64,000 nucleotides of DNA from assembly GCA_032622095.1 (NCBI GenBank), contig CP136065.1, forward strand, positions 150,293,577 through 150,357,576, written 5' to 3'. Shown piece by piece: positions 50,034-62,087 of the stretch. The position numbers and the translations under genes are program-made. The notes under the pieces are model-generated. The model had not been told where the DNA came from, searched no databases, and was given only the letters and a program-made list of their open reading frames with translations. Every line of letters starts with the position of its first letter. The first letter of the stretch is position 1. This DNA is from Siphonodentalium dalli. Lineage: Eukaryota > Mollusca > Scaphopoda > Gadilida > Siphonodentaliidae.

Positions 50034-50697
50034 TAGATCATGCCATGAATCTCTACTCCAGCTGACGCCCGTAGAGATCATATTCCACCAGTACAAAACA
50101 CGGGAACTTTTTTTTAAGTTTTGACAGAGAACACCGCGGGTCGTAGGATGCAAGTTTCTTCACAAAGGAGACAGATACAAACGATTCATGCACGAAACAA
50201 TGTTTTATTCCAAATCAATGTCAATATACAGTAGATATATATATATATATATTGAGTATTAATCCAGGGTGAGTGTTACGCAGGGGGAGCTTGACCAGTT
50301 TTGCAACCGGTTCGGTTGAGGGAAGTTATACCATAGACTAAAAATAGGATTCCTTCATCTATGGTTATACTTTTGGCCATCAACCAATCAGAATTGCTTC
50401 CGCGTTTGGTCGCTTAAGACAATGAATTTCGTGACAGGGAATAAAATAAATATTTATCGCGGAATCGGATCTCAAAAGTCACGTCAATAATGTAATCTCG
50501 AGCAGGGGAACTTCACGTACCGATGAATAAATCATTAAGCAACAGGTATTAACAAAGAAATACATTAAATTCTCCGCGTTATTTTTTTGACTTTATAAGG
50601 TTCCCTGTCAAAACTTTAAAAAAGTTCCCGGGTTTTGTACTGGTGGAATATGATCTCTACGGGCGTCAGCTGGAGTAGAGATTCATGGCATGATCTA
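50034..50697. mobile_element. 664-bp element with long TIRs and 9-bp target duplication
   Basis: It starts TAGATCATGCCATGAATCTC and ends with the complement. The inverted ends continue for about 80-90 bp (ACTCCAGCTGACGCCCGTAG, TACAAAACACGGGAACTTTT). AACTGTACT occurs directly before (50025-50033) and after (50698-50706), a perfect 9-bp duplication. Long TIRs with a 9-bp duplication fit Mutator-like elements. No transposase is present. Confidence 0.88.
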
Positions 50698-50706
50698 AAC
50701 TGTACT

Positions 50707-52496
50707 GTGAATCACAATGATCTAAACCGCATTCAGTCTACCGTACACTGCCAGATAAGTGCCTCAGATCTGAGGAGAAACACAGTTCAATGTCATTAAA
50801 ATTATTCCTTCCACAACACAGTTCCTGGGCATATACGCTATACTGCATTGATAATATCGGCATACATGTATTATGGACACTGCTTGGTTGTTATATTATC
50901 AGAACACATGGGCCTCTCAATATGGAATAGACTATTCCAATGCATGCTTTCATCTGAATTGGGTCAGCATCCATTCAGCATTGAAACTTGAAAGGGTTAA
51001 AATATGAATTGTTTATTTCGACACGACTCAGTCTCAAACATTGCTGGAATTTGTCAATATATGCACATAACCTGTAGAATAGAATAGAAAATAGTTTGAA
51101 ATAATATATAAGGATTCATCCTTCAATGATGGGAGCTCATACAAGCCGAACACAACCGAACACAAGTCCAAATAATGGGAAATTTCATGAATAAAGTTCA
51201 TAGGTTCACACTATTAATATACGAAGTTTGGTGGAGTTTGGGCCAATAATAAGTGTTTTATTCGATATTTTGTAAGACGCGTTTAGTGTTCGGCATAGAA
51301 AAGCCGAACACAAGCTAGCTTATGTTCAACACTCATGCAGTCACCGGTAATTAATTAACACATATATGTGGCGTTAGCTGGCGTTTGAGATATATAACTC
51401 TATATATAGTCTACTAAATATACGACCACCTTGTAAACTTCAGACAATGTATTCACGTTCAACCTATTACTATACGAAGTTTGGTGGAGTTTGCTTCAAT
51501 AATGAGTGTTTTGTTAGATGTTTTGTATAACGCGTTTGTGTTCGGCATAGAAAAGCCGAACACAAACTTCTGTCTCGTGGATTAGTTTATCCGCTGATAG
51601 GTGATAAGTAATATCTGCCAGATGGGAGTTGGCAGGCTTTATTCGCGAGAAAAACGTATTGTTGTCCATTTTCGTCTGCATTCTCACTAAAATGTTACCC
51701 CCACCCCGTTATTATTACAAGTACATTCGTACAATATGGTAGTTTAGATGGATCATACTGGACAAATGCGAACATATCAGCACGCCCCGGACTTCTAAGA
51801 AGTAGTAAATCGGTTGTTGATGCATGTTACTCATACGAAAATGGTACGGAGAGTATAACACTAACCACAAAACAAATAATTTTCAAATAGTTTATTACAA
51901 TCATAAGTAAACATTGTAAAATTATATATATGCAAAACATAGATCTGTCACCTGTGTTACTATACTCTTCTCTATTCATGACCACCGACTAGTTCTTTTG
52001 TTTTCACCGATCACCATCTCTGTTTTGTTTTGTTTTTTATCACCCTGCCTGTTTTTTTGGATTTACAGTGGTTATTCGTGACATCGTGTCGACATGTCCT
52101 GGTTCATAGATATAGTGATCAACATGCTGCAGCAATTTCTGATAGCCGTAGGAAGACACTGATATTCGTTTTCGTCACGCATGTTTATACACCGACAGAC
52201 CGTTATTGGGTTCTTCATCGTGACATCAGGACATGTGTGTGTCTGGCCAACATCCAATCAGGCGATATCTTCATATGTTTGTTATCTGGCAATTCTACGT
52301 CGTGTTTAGCTGGCGACATAACATATCTTGGTGATGGTGCAAAGGAATTCTGGTGGAATTGATGTCAATCATAGTATATGTTAAATGTACTATACAATAT
52401 ACTATACAATATACTATATATACTTATATACAATGCATGAGTCGGTGGCATAAAACACACGTAGCTTAAAACATAATGAAAGTGTCAATGACACTG
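50707..52496. other. Region with two direct repeats, otherwise unassigned
   Basis: Two units of about 250 bp (about 51148-51320 and 51420-51570) share ACGAAGTTTGGTGGAGTTTG and end in the hairpin GTGTTCGGC...GCCGAACAC. A 110-codon plus frame at 52030-52362 has no recognisable features. No gene is supported. Confidence 0.55.
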
Positions 52497-54197
52497 TAGC
52501 TCAACTTGGAAAGGGGAATAATTTAATGTATTACAGTCAATGGAGCGATTAGGAATGTGGAAAGTTAAATGTCTAATACTAGTTTATAGACATGAAGAGA
52601 AAAGTAAAATCCAAGATGGCTGCTGGCGGCCATGTTTTCGGCCGAATGACCCCACCAAAATGAGTCGTTCCCATCTACATGTCATCGTTAACATCCATGA
52701 CAAATTTTATGACGATCAGACTAAAGGTACGACCTGTAGCCCATGCTAAAGAATTTAGTCATACAAAGAGTAAAATCCAAGATGGCTGCTGGCGGCCATG
52801 TTTTTTGGCCAAATGACCCCAAAATTACTCGTTCCCATCTACATGTCAATATTAACATCCATGACAAATTTCATGATGATCAGACGAACAGTACTAGTAC
52901 GACCTGTGGCCCATGCTAATGGATTAAATTTTGAAATCCAAGATGGCCGCCATGTTTTCTGTCCGAATGACCCCAAAATGACTCGTTCCCATTTACATTC
53001 CAATTTCAACAGCCATGACAAATTTTATGATGATCAGACTAAAGGTACGACCTGTAGCCCTAGTCCAAGTCTTCTCGTACTAAAACTAGCTAAGATATTG
53101 GGATGGAGAGATGCTAGTGTTTAGTCCGAGATCGCGCGCATAGCCTTCTTATGACACGAGTTACGCCCAGGATCTGTGGCGGGAATCTGTGGTGTATTTT
53201 ACTCGATTTACCTAACAAAGCAATACATGATGCTATATACGTCGGAAAGAGTGACATCTTATGGTCAGAATGGTGTATAATAATCTAACTTTAATGTTAA
53301 ATTACACATAGAATATTCCGGTTGATTGCCACAAACATCGTTGTTTTTTCTGTTTGTTTACTTAACTGAAAGCCGAACTCAGGTTCCGAAGAACTTCGGC
53401 ATTGTCCGGTGTTTGTTCTGAGTATTCTAGTTTCCGTTTCTATATATAGCGCGGGGTTTTCCGAACAAAATGGTGAAAACCGATCGCCGCAAAGTCCAGT
53501 TTCCAATGTGCTTTGAGAACAATTCCCGCACTAAAAACTTAATGACATAATGGAGGATCAGAAAGGTAGTTTTGTTGACAATTTTCGCAAGCAACTTGTC
53601 AAAATTGGAGCAAATTAGAACTCTTGTGTCTGACTTGCCATGCGTGTGATTTTCATCCATGTGCATTTTGACTTTTGTGTTGATAAAATAATCGGAGAAC
53701 CGAATCACACAGTTTCGAAATATAGTTCTTCCGTTTTAGTGGGACTTTTCAAACTTAAAGTCGCCGTCGCGAAGTTCATATTTTACCCATTTCCCCGCTT
53801 ATTAGACCAACAGAGTCGTTCTGAGAACGAAATTAATCGTCCCAAGATTAGCCGCTATCGATTCGCATTCCAGGAAACCCCCCCTGGCATGCGCACAGCA
53901 GTAAACGCGAACTGCAGATTGGGTGTAATTTATTTTTGACCCGTGACGTCATTAATCACCTTGCGGCATTCTGTTGACATTGTGTTATCGAAATCGGTTT
54001 CTGCGTGGTTTTGTTTTAGTTCACAAACATGTTTCGTTTTCGTTGGAAATCGTGAATTCGGAATGTATTTATGTGTGTAATAAAATATTGAATAATACGA
54101 CTTGAATTATTCGCGTGGCCAAAAAAATCCGGAGTAAATTCGTACATATTTGGACGAAGTTCGTGTGTCACTGTGACTGTCAGAATAGGACCACAGC

Positions 54198-54257
54198 AGA
54201 TCATGCCACGAATCTCTACTCCCGTGCCGCTGGAGTAGGTATTCGTGGCATGATCTA
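54198..54257. repeat. Minimal foldback copy related to the 50034 element
   Basis: AGATCATGCCACGAATCTCT and its complement stand almost back to back around a GTGCCGC centre. These are the terminal words of the 664-bp element, so this looks like an end-only derivative nested in the 6.24-kb element. Confidence 0.7.
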
Positions 54258-55046
54258 CATGTAGGTCCACGGGAACTTCGAAATTTATTAACTTTCAACC
54301 TATTGTTGATATGAAATGCATGGGATACGTGACCGCTTTCGCAGATTTCTGCTTTCAAGTCCCACAAGAAGAGTACTAATTACGTTTCTGGCTGAACTAT
54401 CAGAAGGGCTTCTTGGGTGGCTATGCTGTCTACGTATCTGCATGTATCATCTTTGTGAAAATGATTTTAATATGATCAAACAGTGAAATACAGATCTATA
54501 CAGTATACCATGGCTTCTTCCATTCGTTGAGTTGAAAAAGTAAATACTGGAGTGTTATTACGCTGAATAATATAATATCTATGTTCAGGGTAAACACACC
54601 AGCCCCTCCCAAAATGGGCCGCATCCTCTGCATTGTATGGGGTTCAAGTTTTTTTTTTCAATTTTCCTCTGACTCATTCTTTTTTATTATAATATACAAA
54701 AATGTGACAACAATAACGACCATAAAAAACGTTTGCTTTAAAAATAGTGAACCAAAATCATTATTTTATCATTTTATGCAGATTAGTTCCATACATCACC
54801 TTCTCAGGAGAAGTCTATTTCTTGCCATTTCATGACTATAAAGCAAAATAATCAATAAAACCCCCAAGATGATTTTTTGTCATGTAGGTCCTGGACTTCT
54901 CCCCTTCCTAGCCTGGATATCTTACCCCAACCCAAACCCTGACTCAAACAACATTTTCTGGGAAGAAGTTAATTTATCATTGTTTCGTGACTATATAAAG
55001 CAAAATAAGCAATAAAACCATGATTTTTCTCAAGTAGGCGCTGGTG

Positions 55047-55048
<2 letters not shown>

Positions 55049-55077
<29 letters not shown>

Positions 55078-55078
55078 G
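55049..55078 (+). repeat. Run of 30 G
   Basis: An uninterrupted G30 tract, able to form G-quadruplex structure. Its length may be an assembly or sequencing estimate. Confidence 0.9.
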
Positions 55079-56107
55079 CTACATCATGTTCTGGAATCTT
55101 CGTTTCATGACTTTATAAAGCAAAATAAGCAATGAAACCATGAGACAATTTTTTGTCATGTAGGTGCTGGGTTGTGGGTAGCTATCCAGACCTGGACATT
55201 TGAAAGAATGAAATTAAATAAAAACAAATTTAAATCTCAAGTCATTTTTCTCGCCATTTCAGGATCAAATAATCAATTGTGTGATTAAAAAAATATGTCG
55301 CTTGGAAAAAAATATATTTTAATAAAAAAAAAGAAGGGAATTATAAAAAAAAACATTTTTCTGCCAATTTCAGGATCAAACTATGAAAAGTGGGGGGAAA
55401 TTTGTCACTTGAAAATATTTTTTTTTTAAATAATAACTAAGTTTAATATCAAACAATTTGGCCATTCCAGAGTCAAACGTTATCAAATGAATGAAATTAT
55501 TTTCAGTCATATATGGGAGATGAAGATTAGGGAGATACATTGTAACAAACTATTAAGATTTCATTCATTTTTCATGCATTTCTCCAGCTCGGGCAAACGA
55601 AAGCCCCTGTAATTTCCACCATCATTTGGGAAAGCATACTGAAATTACTGATGCCATTCACAACACACGATGGAAGAGGTCTGCAGTTATGCAAACCATG
55701 GTAGCCATAGCACCACCGAATAAACTGTCTATGCGATATGCCTGTATTTGTTGTGCAGAGGTCCATTAAACGGATGACTATACTGTTGCTGGTATCCTAA
55801 CCATGCAACTTCAAGTAGCCATGGGTCCAGGCACACACTCCTGAAGGGGACAGTCTCTGTGATACACTTGAAGTGTCCTTCTTCCTATGAAATCGCTTTT
55901 GTCACTTCCTTTAGCTTGGTCTCAACTTTTTCAATCTCATGGCAACATCTGCACTCACAGGTACATTGTAGTCTCCATCACATACATAGGTGCATGAACA
56001 CCTGAAATGACAAGGGAAATACATTTATTATGGAACAACTCAGAGTTAACATTCAATTCCTCAATTTTGTTGATGCAAACTTTGACAAATTTGTAACAAA
56101 CTCGACA

Positions 56108-56308
56108 TACAGTAATGCCCTAAATAATCGACCCCTTAACCACATCAGAATTATAGGTATAGTTTCAGGATTCAGTTTGAAATATGGCTTGTGGAAATTC
56201 ATCGGAAAGCTCTCATGAAGGCAACAAGTCATATTTCGGACTAAATCCTGAAAAGTTACCCACAGTTCTGCTGTGGTTAAGGGGTTGAATGTTTAGGTCA
56301 TTGCTGTA
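56108..56308. repeat. CAGT-ended foldback MITE, most diverged copy
   Basis: TACAGTAATGCCCTAAATAA at the left; the right end is TTGCTGTA, with deletions and substitutions around the centre. It is nested in the 6.24-kb element. Confidence 0.82.
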
Positions 56309-57559
56309 TGTTCTGATGAATGACAGTGGGCATGCGTCTGTCCGTCCACTTGTTCTCATGGATACATGCATCTTGGATAAGTTCCGCACAAATTTGTTAT
56401 CAGAAGTTATACCTGCTGAATTGTTTACCAGGTATCTATTTCATTATCCAGTTTTGTTAATATCCTGTTTTAAAGATTCACAGCTTATACTATAGTAGTT
56501 TGTTTACCTGGTGTACATGATATCTCCCCCAGTGCATCCCCCCTTTTTACTATTTTCAGTCTGTCAAATGCTCACACCCACCGAGAATTCAACATATGAC
56601 AAAATATAAATGTACACGTATTAATTTATTGCTTATTTATTTTTATGTTATAGTCATTAAATGGCTATAAATTAACATGTTACAAGTTGTTTGAGTCAGG
56701 GTTTGGGTGGAGAGGGGGTAATTAGATACCCAGGTCTGAATATCCCCCACACCCAGCATCTACATAAGAGTATATGACAAAAATAAACTAATTATTTTAT
56801 TGCTTATATTGCCCTATAATGCTATATATCCATTAAAATTTTGATTGAGTCAGGATTTGGGTTGGGAGAAATTACACAGGCCTGAATATCCCCCCCCCAA
56901 AAAAAAGAAACCAGCAGCTGCATATGAGACAAAAATATCTTATTATTTATCACTTACATTTACCGGTATATCGCTTTATATAGTCATGAAATATATATGG
57001 CGAGAAATTAAAATTAATCGAGAAAAATTTCATTGAGTCAGGGTTTGGGGTGGGAGGGGGGAATACCGAGGCTTGAGTATCTCTCGCCTTTTCATGAGTG
57101 TATGAAGCAAAATAAGCAACTTATAAAATAATAAATTCATTTTTGTCATAAGTAGCTGCTCGGTTGGGGAGTGGGGGCGATAATAAACCCGGGTATCTTT
57201 CTCCTGCCCCAAATACTGACTCAAACAACTTTTCTTGGAAAGTTAATTTCTTTCCGTTTCATGACTATATATTCAGAAATAGCATACATTGGCATGTATA
57301 GACCAAGTTTTCTCAGTCCACAACAGCTTGGGAAATTGGTTGGGTTGATGCTGTTTTGGACCGAGAATCCGAGATGCCTCCTGTTGCTCTTCTATACCAG
57401 TACCGTAACAGATTTTCATTCAAAAGACATACTACATGTACATGTATAGTACCCCGACAGTCATGTGAACCCATGAATATAATCATCTCACTTGGACCAC
57501 AATGAATCTGTCTTCAAAATGATATACAATGTACCATATACTGTTATAGAAAATATCCA

Positions 57560-57760
57560 CACCAAGATATTATCTCGACTCTCTCGAGATTTCGAGAAAA
57601 GAATCTTGAGATATTAACATATTTTCTCGAGATCATACGGCAAGATCTCAAGAAAATATGCAGAGATCTCAAGATAATATCGCGAGATACTAGTAATATG
57701 TTCAGAGCTTGAGATGCGCATGTCAGGATCTCAAGATGTGTCGAGATAACAATTAACAAT
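57560..57760. repeat. Cluster of TCTCGAGAT / ATCTCAAGAT words
   Basis: At least eight degenerate copies of a 9-10 bp palindromic word occur at irregular spacing, often followed by AAAATAT. A simple repeat-rich patch with no coding content. Confidence 0.65.
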
Positions 57761-57769
57761 AACATGTTG

Positions 57770-59197
57770 AATATTCAACTTTCAAGACACTTTTTTTTTC
57801 TTGGACAATGTCACAAGTCAAGAGTTAGCTAATTTTTGACAAATTATTATTTTAGCCAGTGCAAACACTGTCTCTGATTGTCATAGTACTGATACTAATA
57901 GCTGAATCTAATGTCAATCCGTGAGCAGCCATGGACTGGCAGTGGTCGAGTCCAGAATTTCAATACATCAAAAAATTGCCATTTTTAGTAAAAAAAAAAT
58001 ACTACTGGTATATTTTTAGACTAACATTTCGGCAGACACACAACTTTTCCTTGAATTATATTTCATATTTCGATGTATTGAGTATGCGTAATGATTATTA
58101 CACATGTCCGCTCGTATAAACCGGGTTTTAGCTAGTATTTACATCAATTTTATTTTCACATGTTTTGCCAGTGACCGCGATATTTTTAATAAGAGACGCT
58201 CAGTGACTCACCATTTTCGTACGCGATTTTCATCTCTTCGCCATCCAAGGTCTGGATCGTTTGGTGGTCTCACACCATGTAATTTTGTGGTAATTCCGGC
58301 TCGTGCATGTACGCTCCCGTTGTCAAATATAAAGTGTCTTCTGACGAATCAGACGAGGAACAATCAGATCGCAAAAAATGTTTCTGTCAGTGTCAGCCAT
58401 TGTGGGAAATACCCAAGGTCCTTAAGTACGTCACACGCTTTCTCGCAAATAACTGTTTCCGTCAAAATAGATAATGAGGTGAGGCATCAGGCTATCACCC
58501 AGACACACACAGTCGTAAACACTCGTATCTTTCAGACAGCGGGGGATTGTATTCTTAAATAAGTGTGCATAACTTGATACAAATATGAATAAATGAACAT
58601 ATATTGAGAATTTTCACGACGTCGACTTTAAGGTTAAAAATTTATACAAATTTTGTTTGATTTGTTGTGTGCTTAACAAGAGCAGTATATTGCTCTGTTC
58701 GCTCAGTATATATCTTAATTTCGCTGAAGTCCACCAAATGTGGGAAATGTAGCACCATATTATTTATTCTAATGCCCGTTGTGTTTACACTGTTTTAAAC
58801 TTTGAGAGGGTTGTAATTCCCCGTAATTTATTTAATGTATTACATTTATATCTTCAATGTTTAATTAATCTATTTATTTTTTATTTATTGATACACATAA
58901 TTACGATTACAATGGAGAATTCATCGTAATTTGCGTTGTCAGTCGAAAATCTACGGAATATTTTCAACGGAAAATGCCGAACACAGTTCGCGAGGTCAAC
59001 TGAGTTCGCATACTTTTAAAAATTTGTAAACATTGCGGTAAATGTCTCTTTTCGCATTAAATTACCGCTTTCAATTCACAACTGATGTGGGGTTCAGATC
59101 AAATAGCATGTCTTCTGCGGAAAATATCTTTTATTGTCGCAATTGTGATATTTTATTTCATATAATTGTGGTTTTATTTGAGCGGGTCATTAACGCT
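57770..59197. other. Right interior of the 6.24-kb element
   Basis: Includes the unrecognised 152-codon frame at 58104-58562. Another frame nearby, at about 58320, reads as an acidic SSDESDEEQSDRKK stretch. No catalytic motif was seen. Confidence 0.5.
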
Positions 59198-60148
59198 TAA
59201 CTCGTGTCATAAGAAGGCTATGCGCGCGTTCTCGGACTAAACACTAGCATCTCTCCATCCCAAAATCTTAGCTAGTTTTAGTACGAGAAGACTTGGACTA
59301 CTGTAGCCCGTGCTAAAGGATTTAGTCATACAAAGAGTAAAATCAAAGATGGCTGCTGGCGGCCATGTTTTTTTGGCCGAATGACCACAAAATGACTCGT
59401 TCCCATCTACATGTCGTTATTAACATTCATGACAAATTTTATGATGATCAGACTAAAGGTACGACCTGTAGCCCGTGCTAAAGGATTTAGTCATGCAAAG
59501 AGTAAAATCCAAGATGGCTGCTGGCGGCCATGTTTTTCGGCCGAATGACTCCAAGATGACTCGTTCCCATCTACATGTCATTGTTAACATCCATGACAAA
59601 TTTTATGATGATCAGACTAAAGGTACGACCTGCAGCCCGTGCTAAAGAATTTAGTCATACAAAGAGTAAAATCCAAGATGGCTGCTGGCGGCCATGTTTT
59701 TTGTCCGAATGACCCCAAAATGACTCGTTCCCATCTACATTCCAATTTCAACAGCATGACAAATTTTATGATGATCAGACTAAAGGTACGACCTGTAGCC
59801 CGTGCTAAAGGATTTAGTCATACAAAGAGTAAAATCCAAGATGGCTGCTGGCGACCATGTTTTTGTTCCGAATGACCCCAAAATTAATCATTCTGGTCTA
59901 AATGTTGATGTCAACAGCTATGACAAATTTCATAATGATCCGACCAAAGGTACGACCTGTAGCCTGCATTGACGCCTTACGTACACACGTACACACATAC
60001 ACACAGACGACAAAGCCATGGCAATAGCTCAAACTTTACAAAGTAAAGTTGAGCTAAAAATGTGAAGCACAAAATATAAAGCACAATATAAAAGCACAAA
60101 ATATGAAGCACATCTTGTGATTACCACAAAATTTAGGCACCCACTGAC

Positions 60149-60280
60149 CACAGGAGCTTGGAATTTGGTCAAAACCCTCTTTTATTGGCGGAACCACCAC
60201 CCGGGACCATAGGTCATATGGCCCCGGGTGGTGGTTCCGCCAATAAAAGAGGGGTTTTTACCAAATTCCAAGCTCCTGTG
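60149..60280. repeat. 132-bp foldback MITE with 7-bp target duplication
   Basis: It starts CACAGGAGCTTGGAATTTGG and ends with the complement. The arms of about 60 bp are nearly perfect. CACTGAC lies directly before (60142-60148) and after (60281-60287). The ends and near-8-bp duplication would fit a hAT-like origin, but this is uncertain. Confidence 0.85.
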
Positions 60281-60840
60281 CACTGACATTCAAGAATATT
60301 CGACATTAGAGGTAAACAAACACTGCCCTCAGCGGAACGGATTTGGGCAGAGCTTGTTCTCCTTGAAGTCAGTTGATGGAAATGGCTCTGATGCGTGCCT
60401 AACTTTTGTGTATATACATGTATCATGCTGCATGATGGTGGAAGCCGATATAAAGCCAGTATTTAACTTATTGTAGAAACACATGCATGGGTCTCTCTGT
60501 TGGGGGGTGCCCACTGCACCCCCCCCCCTTGAATCAAAATCAGACCGAACACACAAGTTTTGCATAATTCCATTTGCACCCCCCCCCCTTGCTCCTCAGT
60601 GTTCAGGCCTACTATCCTATATATTCATAAGCCATGGTTCTATATACCCAGTATGAGAACATTCAGATATTTTAACCTGAAAAATGGCATAAATCCTAAC
60701 ATCTAGTGGTCTAACTCCAGACAAATGCACACGGCTACGGACAAGAGACCAGGACACACCGGGCCGACCATGGTTGTTCAACCCGGTGTGAGGAAATTTT
60801 GAAAACTATACAGGAAAATCGCAAATCCTAGCCTCAACTG
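60281..60840. other. Unassigned stretch
   Basis: Two CCCCCCCCTTG-type words at about 60520 and 60583 mark a short duplication. No gene was recognised. Confidence 0.5.
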
Positions 60841-61600
60841 AAGCTTTCCTAGTGTTGGAAATTTCAAACCTCATACCCCCCCCCCTCAGGTTGGAAAATT
60901 CTCTCCCCCTCAGGTTGGAAAATTTTCCAACTGATGACCATTTCAGTCCACATGTTCAGACCAAATGTAGTTAAATATTGTTTTGTTAAACTAATTAGCA
61001 GTTTTTTATTGGCCACAGGGGAGGGACAATGACACAACGAAAACGGTGTGCGAAAATTTTGAAATCTGAACAAGAAAATCGCAAAATCCTAGCATCTAGA
61101 CTAGCCTCAAGCCTTCCTAGAGTTGGAAATTTCAAACCTGACACTCCGACTTAGGTTGTAAAATTTCTAACTGATAACAATTCCAATGACAATGTTGACC
61201 AAATGTATGACAATATTGTTTCTTAAATTAACTATAGCAGTTTTTGACTGGCCACGGGGGAGAGACCAGGACACAAGCTTTCCAAATGTTGGAAATTTCC
61301 AACCTGTCACCCCCCCTAACGTTGGAAAATTTCCAACGGATGACCATTTCAATCCAAATTTTTTACAAAAAATAGGAAAATATGCAAATATTGGTCCAAA
61401 AACAATTAATTCCCTCCAATAAATTGTTTGAAAATCAAACTACAAGAGCATATTCAACCTATTGTTGGTGTGAAATTTCCAACTAATGTTTTGGCAGGTG
61501 TGACATTTCCAGCTGTTGAAATTTTTTACCAAAGTTGGGGGGTGATACACCCCCCCCCCAAACCCCCCTGTCGCCACGTCTCTGGATGGCATACACACCC
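60841..61600. repeat. Dispersed repeat with GTTGGAAATTTC words, three units
   Basis: Units of about 200 bp share CTTTCCTAGTGTTGGAAATT, CAGGTTGGAAAATT and ACTGGCCACGGGGGAG-like words and end with CTGTCGCCACGTC at about 61567. The same words occur in the duplicated block at 38-40 kb and near 18.3 kb. Confidence 0.68.
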
Positions 61601-61901
61601 ACACTGTTGTATAGGTTTTTTGTTAGTATATTGTATTATTATTCTAGGGAGGGGGCATTAGTAGGACTTGTTAGTACTTTTTCATATATACATACTGGAG
61701 TATTTTTCCATGCTTGCGAACCTCACTGGGACTCAACTCAACAGGCCTCAGATTTATGTCTATACTTATAATAAAATAAATTGTGTACATGACAACGGGC
61801 AGGAGAGGATAACTGATAAATGACATCTCAGTGAGGCATACATGGTTTCACACTCATATTATATATATGGGAGGCCCTTTTCACATTTATTATTTATTTG
61901 T

Positions 61902-62087
61902 GCTTAAGCGCAAATATTTGCGCTTAAGCGTAAATCATTTGCGCTTAAGCGTAAATCATTTGCGCTTAAGCGTAAATCATTTGCGCTTACGCGCAAATAT
62001 GTGTCTATCCTGGTCTATCAATTTATTTGCACTTAACCGCAAATCATTTGCACTTAAGCGTAAATCATTTGCGCTTAAGTGCAAATA
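61902..62087. repeat. Palindromic 21-bp array, TTTGCGCTTAAGCGTAAATC type
   Basis: Units of GCGCTTAAGCGTAAATCATTT repeat about eight times, with a short interruption at about 61999-62028. Each unit is nearly palindromic around CTTAAG. Frames across it read as LRLSVNH repeats and are not genes. Confidence 0.88.

Larger units (their letters stand above)
54830..57250. repeat. Diverged tandem units in the 6.24-kb element
   Basis: Units with TTTCATGACTATATAAAGCA, AAAATAAGCAATAAAACC and GTCATGTAGGTGCTGGG words occur at about 54835, 54985, 55105 and 57085. Inverted relatives (TTATTGCTTAT) are at about 56620 and 56795. Non-coding. Confidence 0.65.
53061..59300. mobile_element. 6,240-bp TIR element with 9-bp target duplication, no known transposase
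   Basis: 103-bp inverted ends (53061-53163 and 59198-59300) differ at only about two positions and start TAGTCCAAGTCTTCTCGTAC. CTGTAGCCC stands on both sides (53052-53060 and 59301-59309). The joined flanks restore the unit ACCTGTAGCCCGTGCTAAAG seen intact at about 59466, so the empty site can be read in the window itself. The interior has a G-run, diverged tandem units and two nested foldback elements. All frames are short (the longest, 152 codons at 58104-58562, is unrecognised). The near-identical ends suggest recent movement. The 9-bp duplication and long TIRs suggest a Mutator-like enzyme acting in trans (inference). Confidence 0.92.
52497..60056. mobile_element. 164-bp tandem-repeat element, split by a later insertion
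   Basis: It starts TAGCTCAACTTGGAAAGG and ends GTTGAGCTA, like the element at 20623-21877. The units contain GGATTTAGTCATACAAAGAG, AAATCCAAGATGGCTGCTGG and ATGATCAGACTAAAGGTACG. In the right part the unit boundary GTAGCCCGTGCTAAAG recurs at about 59303, 59469, 59633 and 59797. Without the 6,249-bp insertion it is about 1.3 kb long. Confidence 0.82.

Noticed and set aside
52030-52362. 110-codon plus frame
   Set aside because: No recognisable family and no homologous partner in the window.
58104-58562. 152-codon frame in the 6.24-kb element, considered as a transposase
   Set aside because: No catalytic acidic residues in a recognisable setting and no zinc finger; left as unrecognised.
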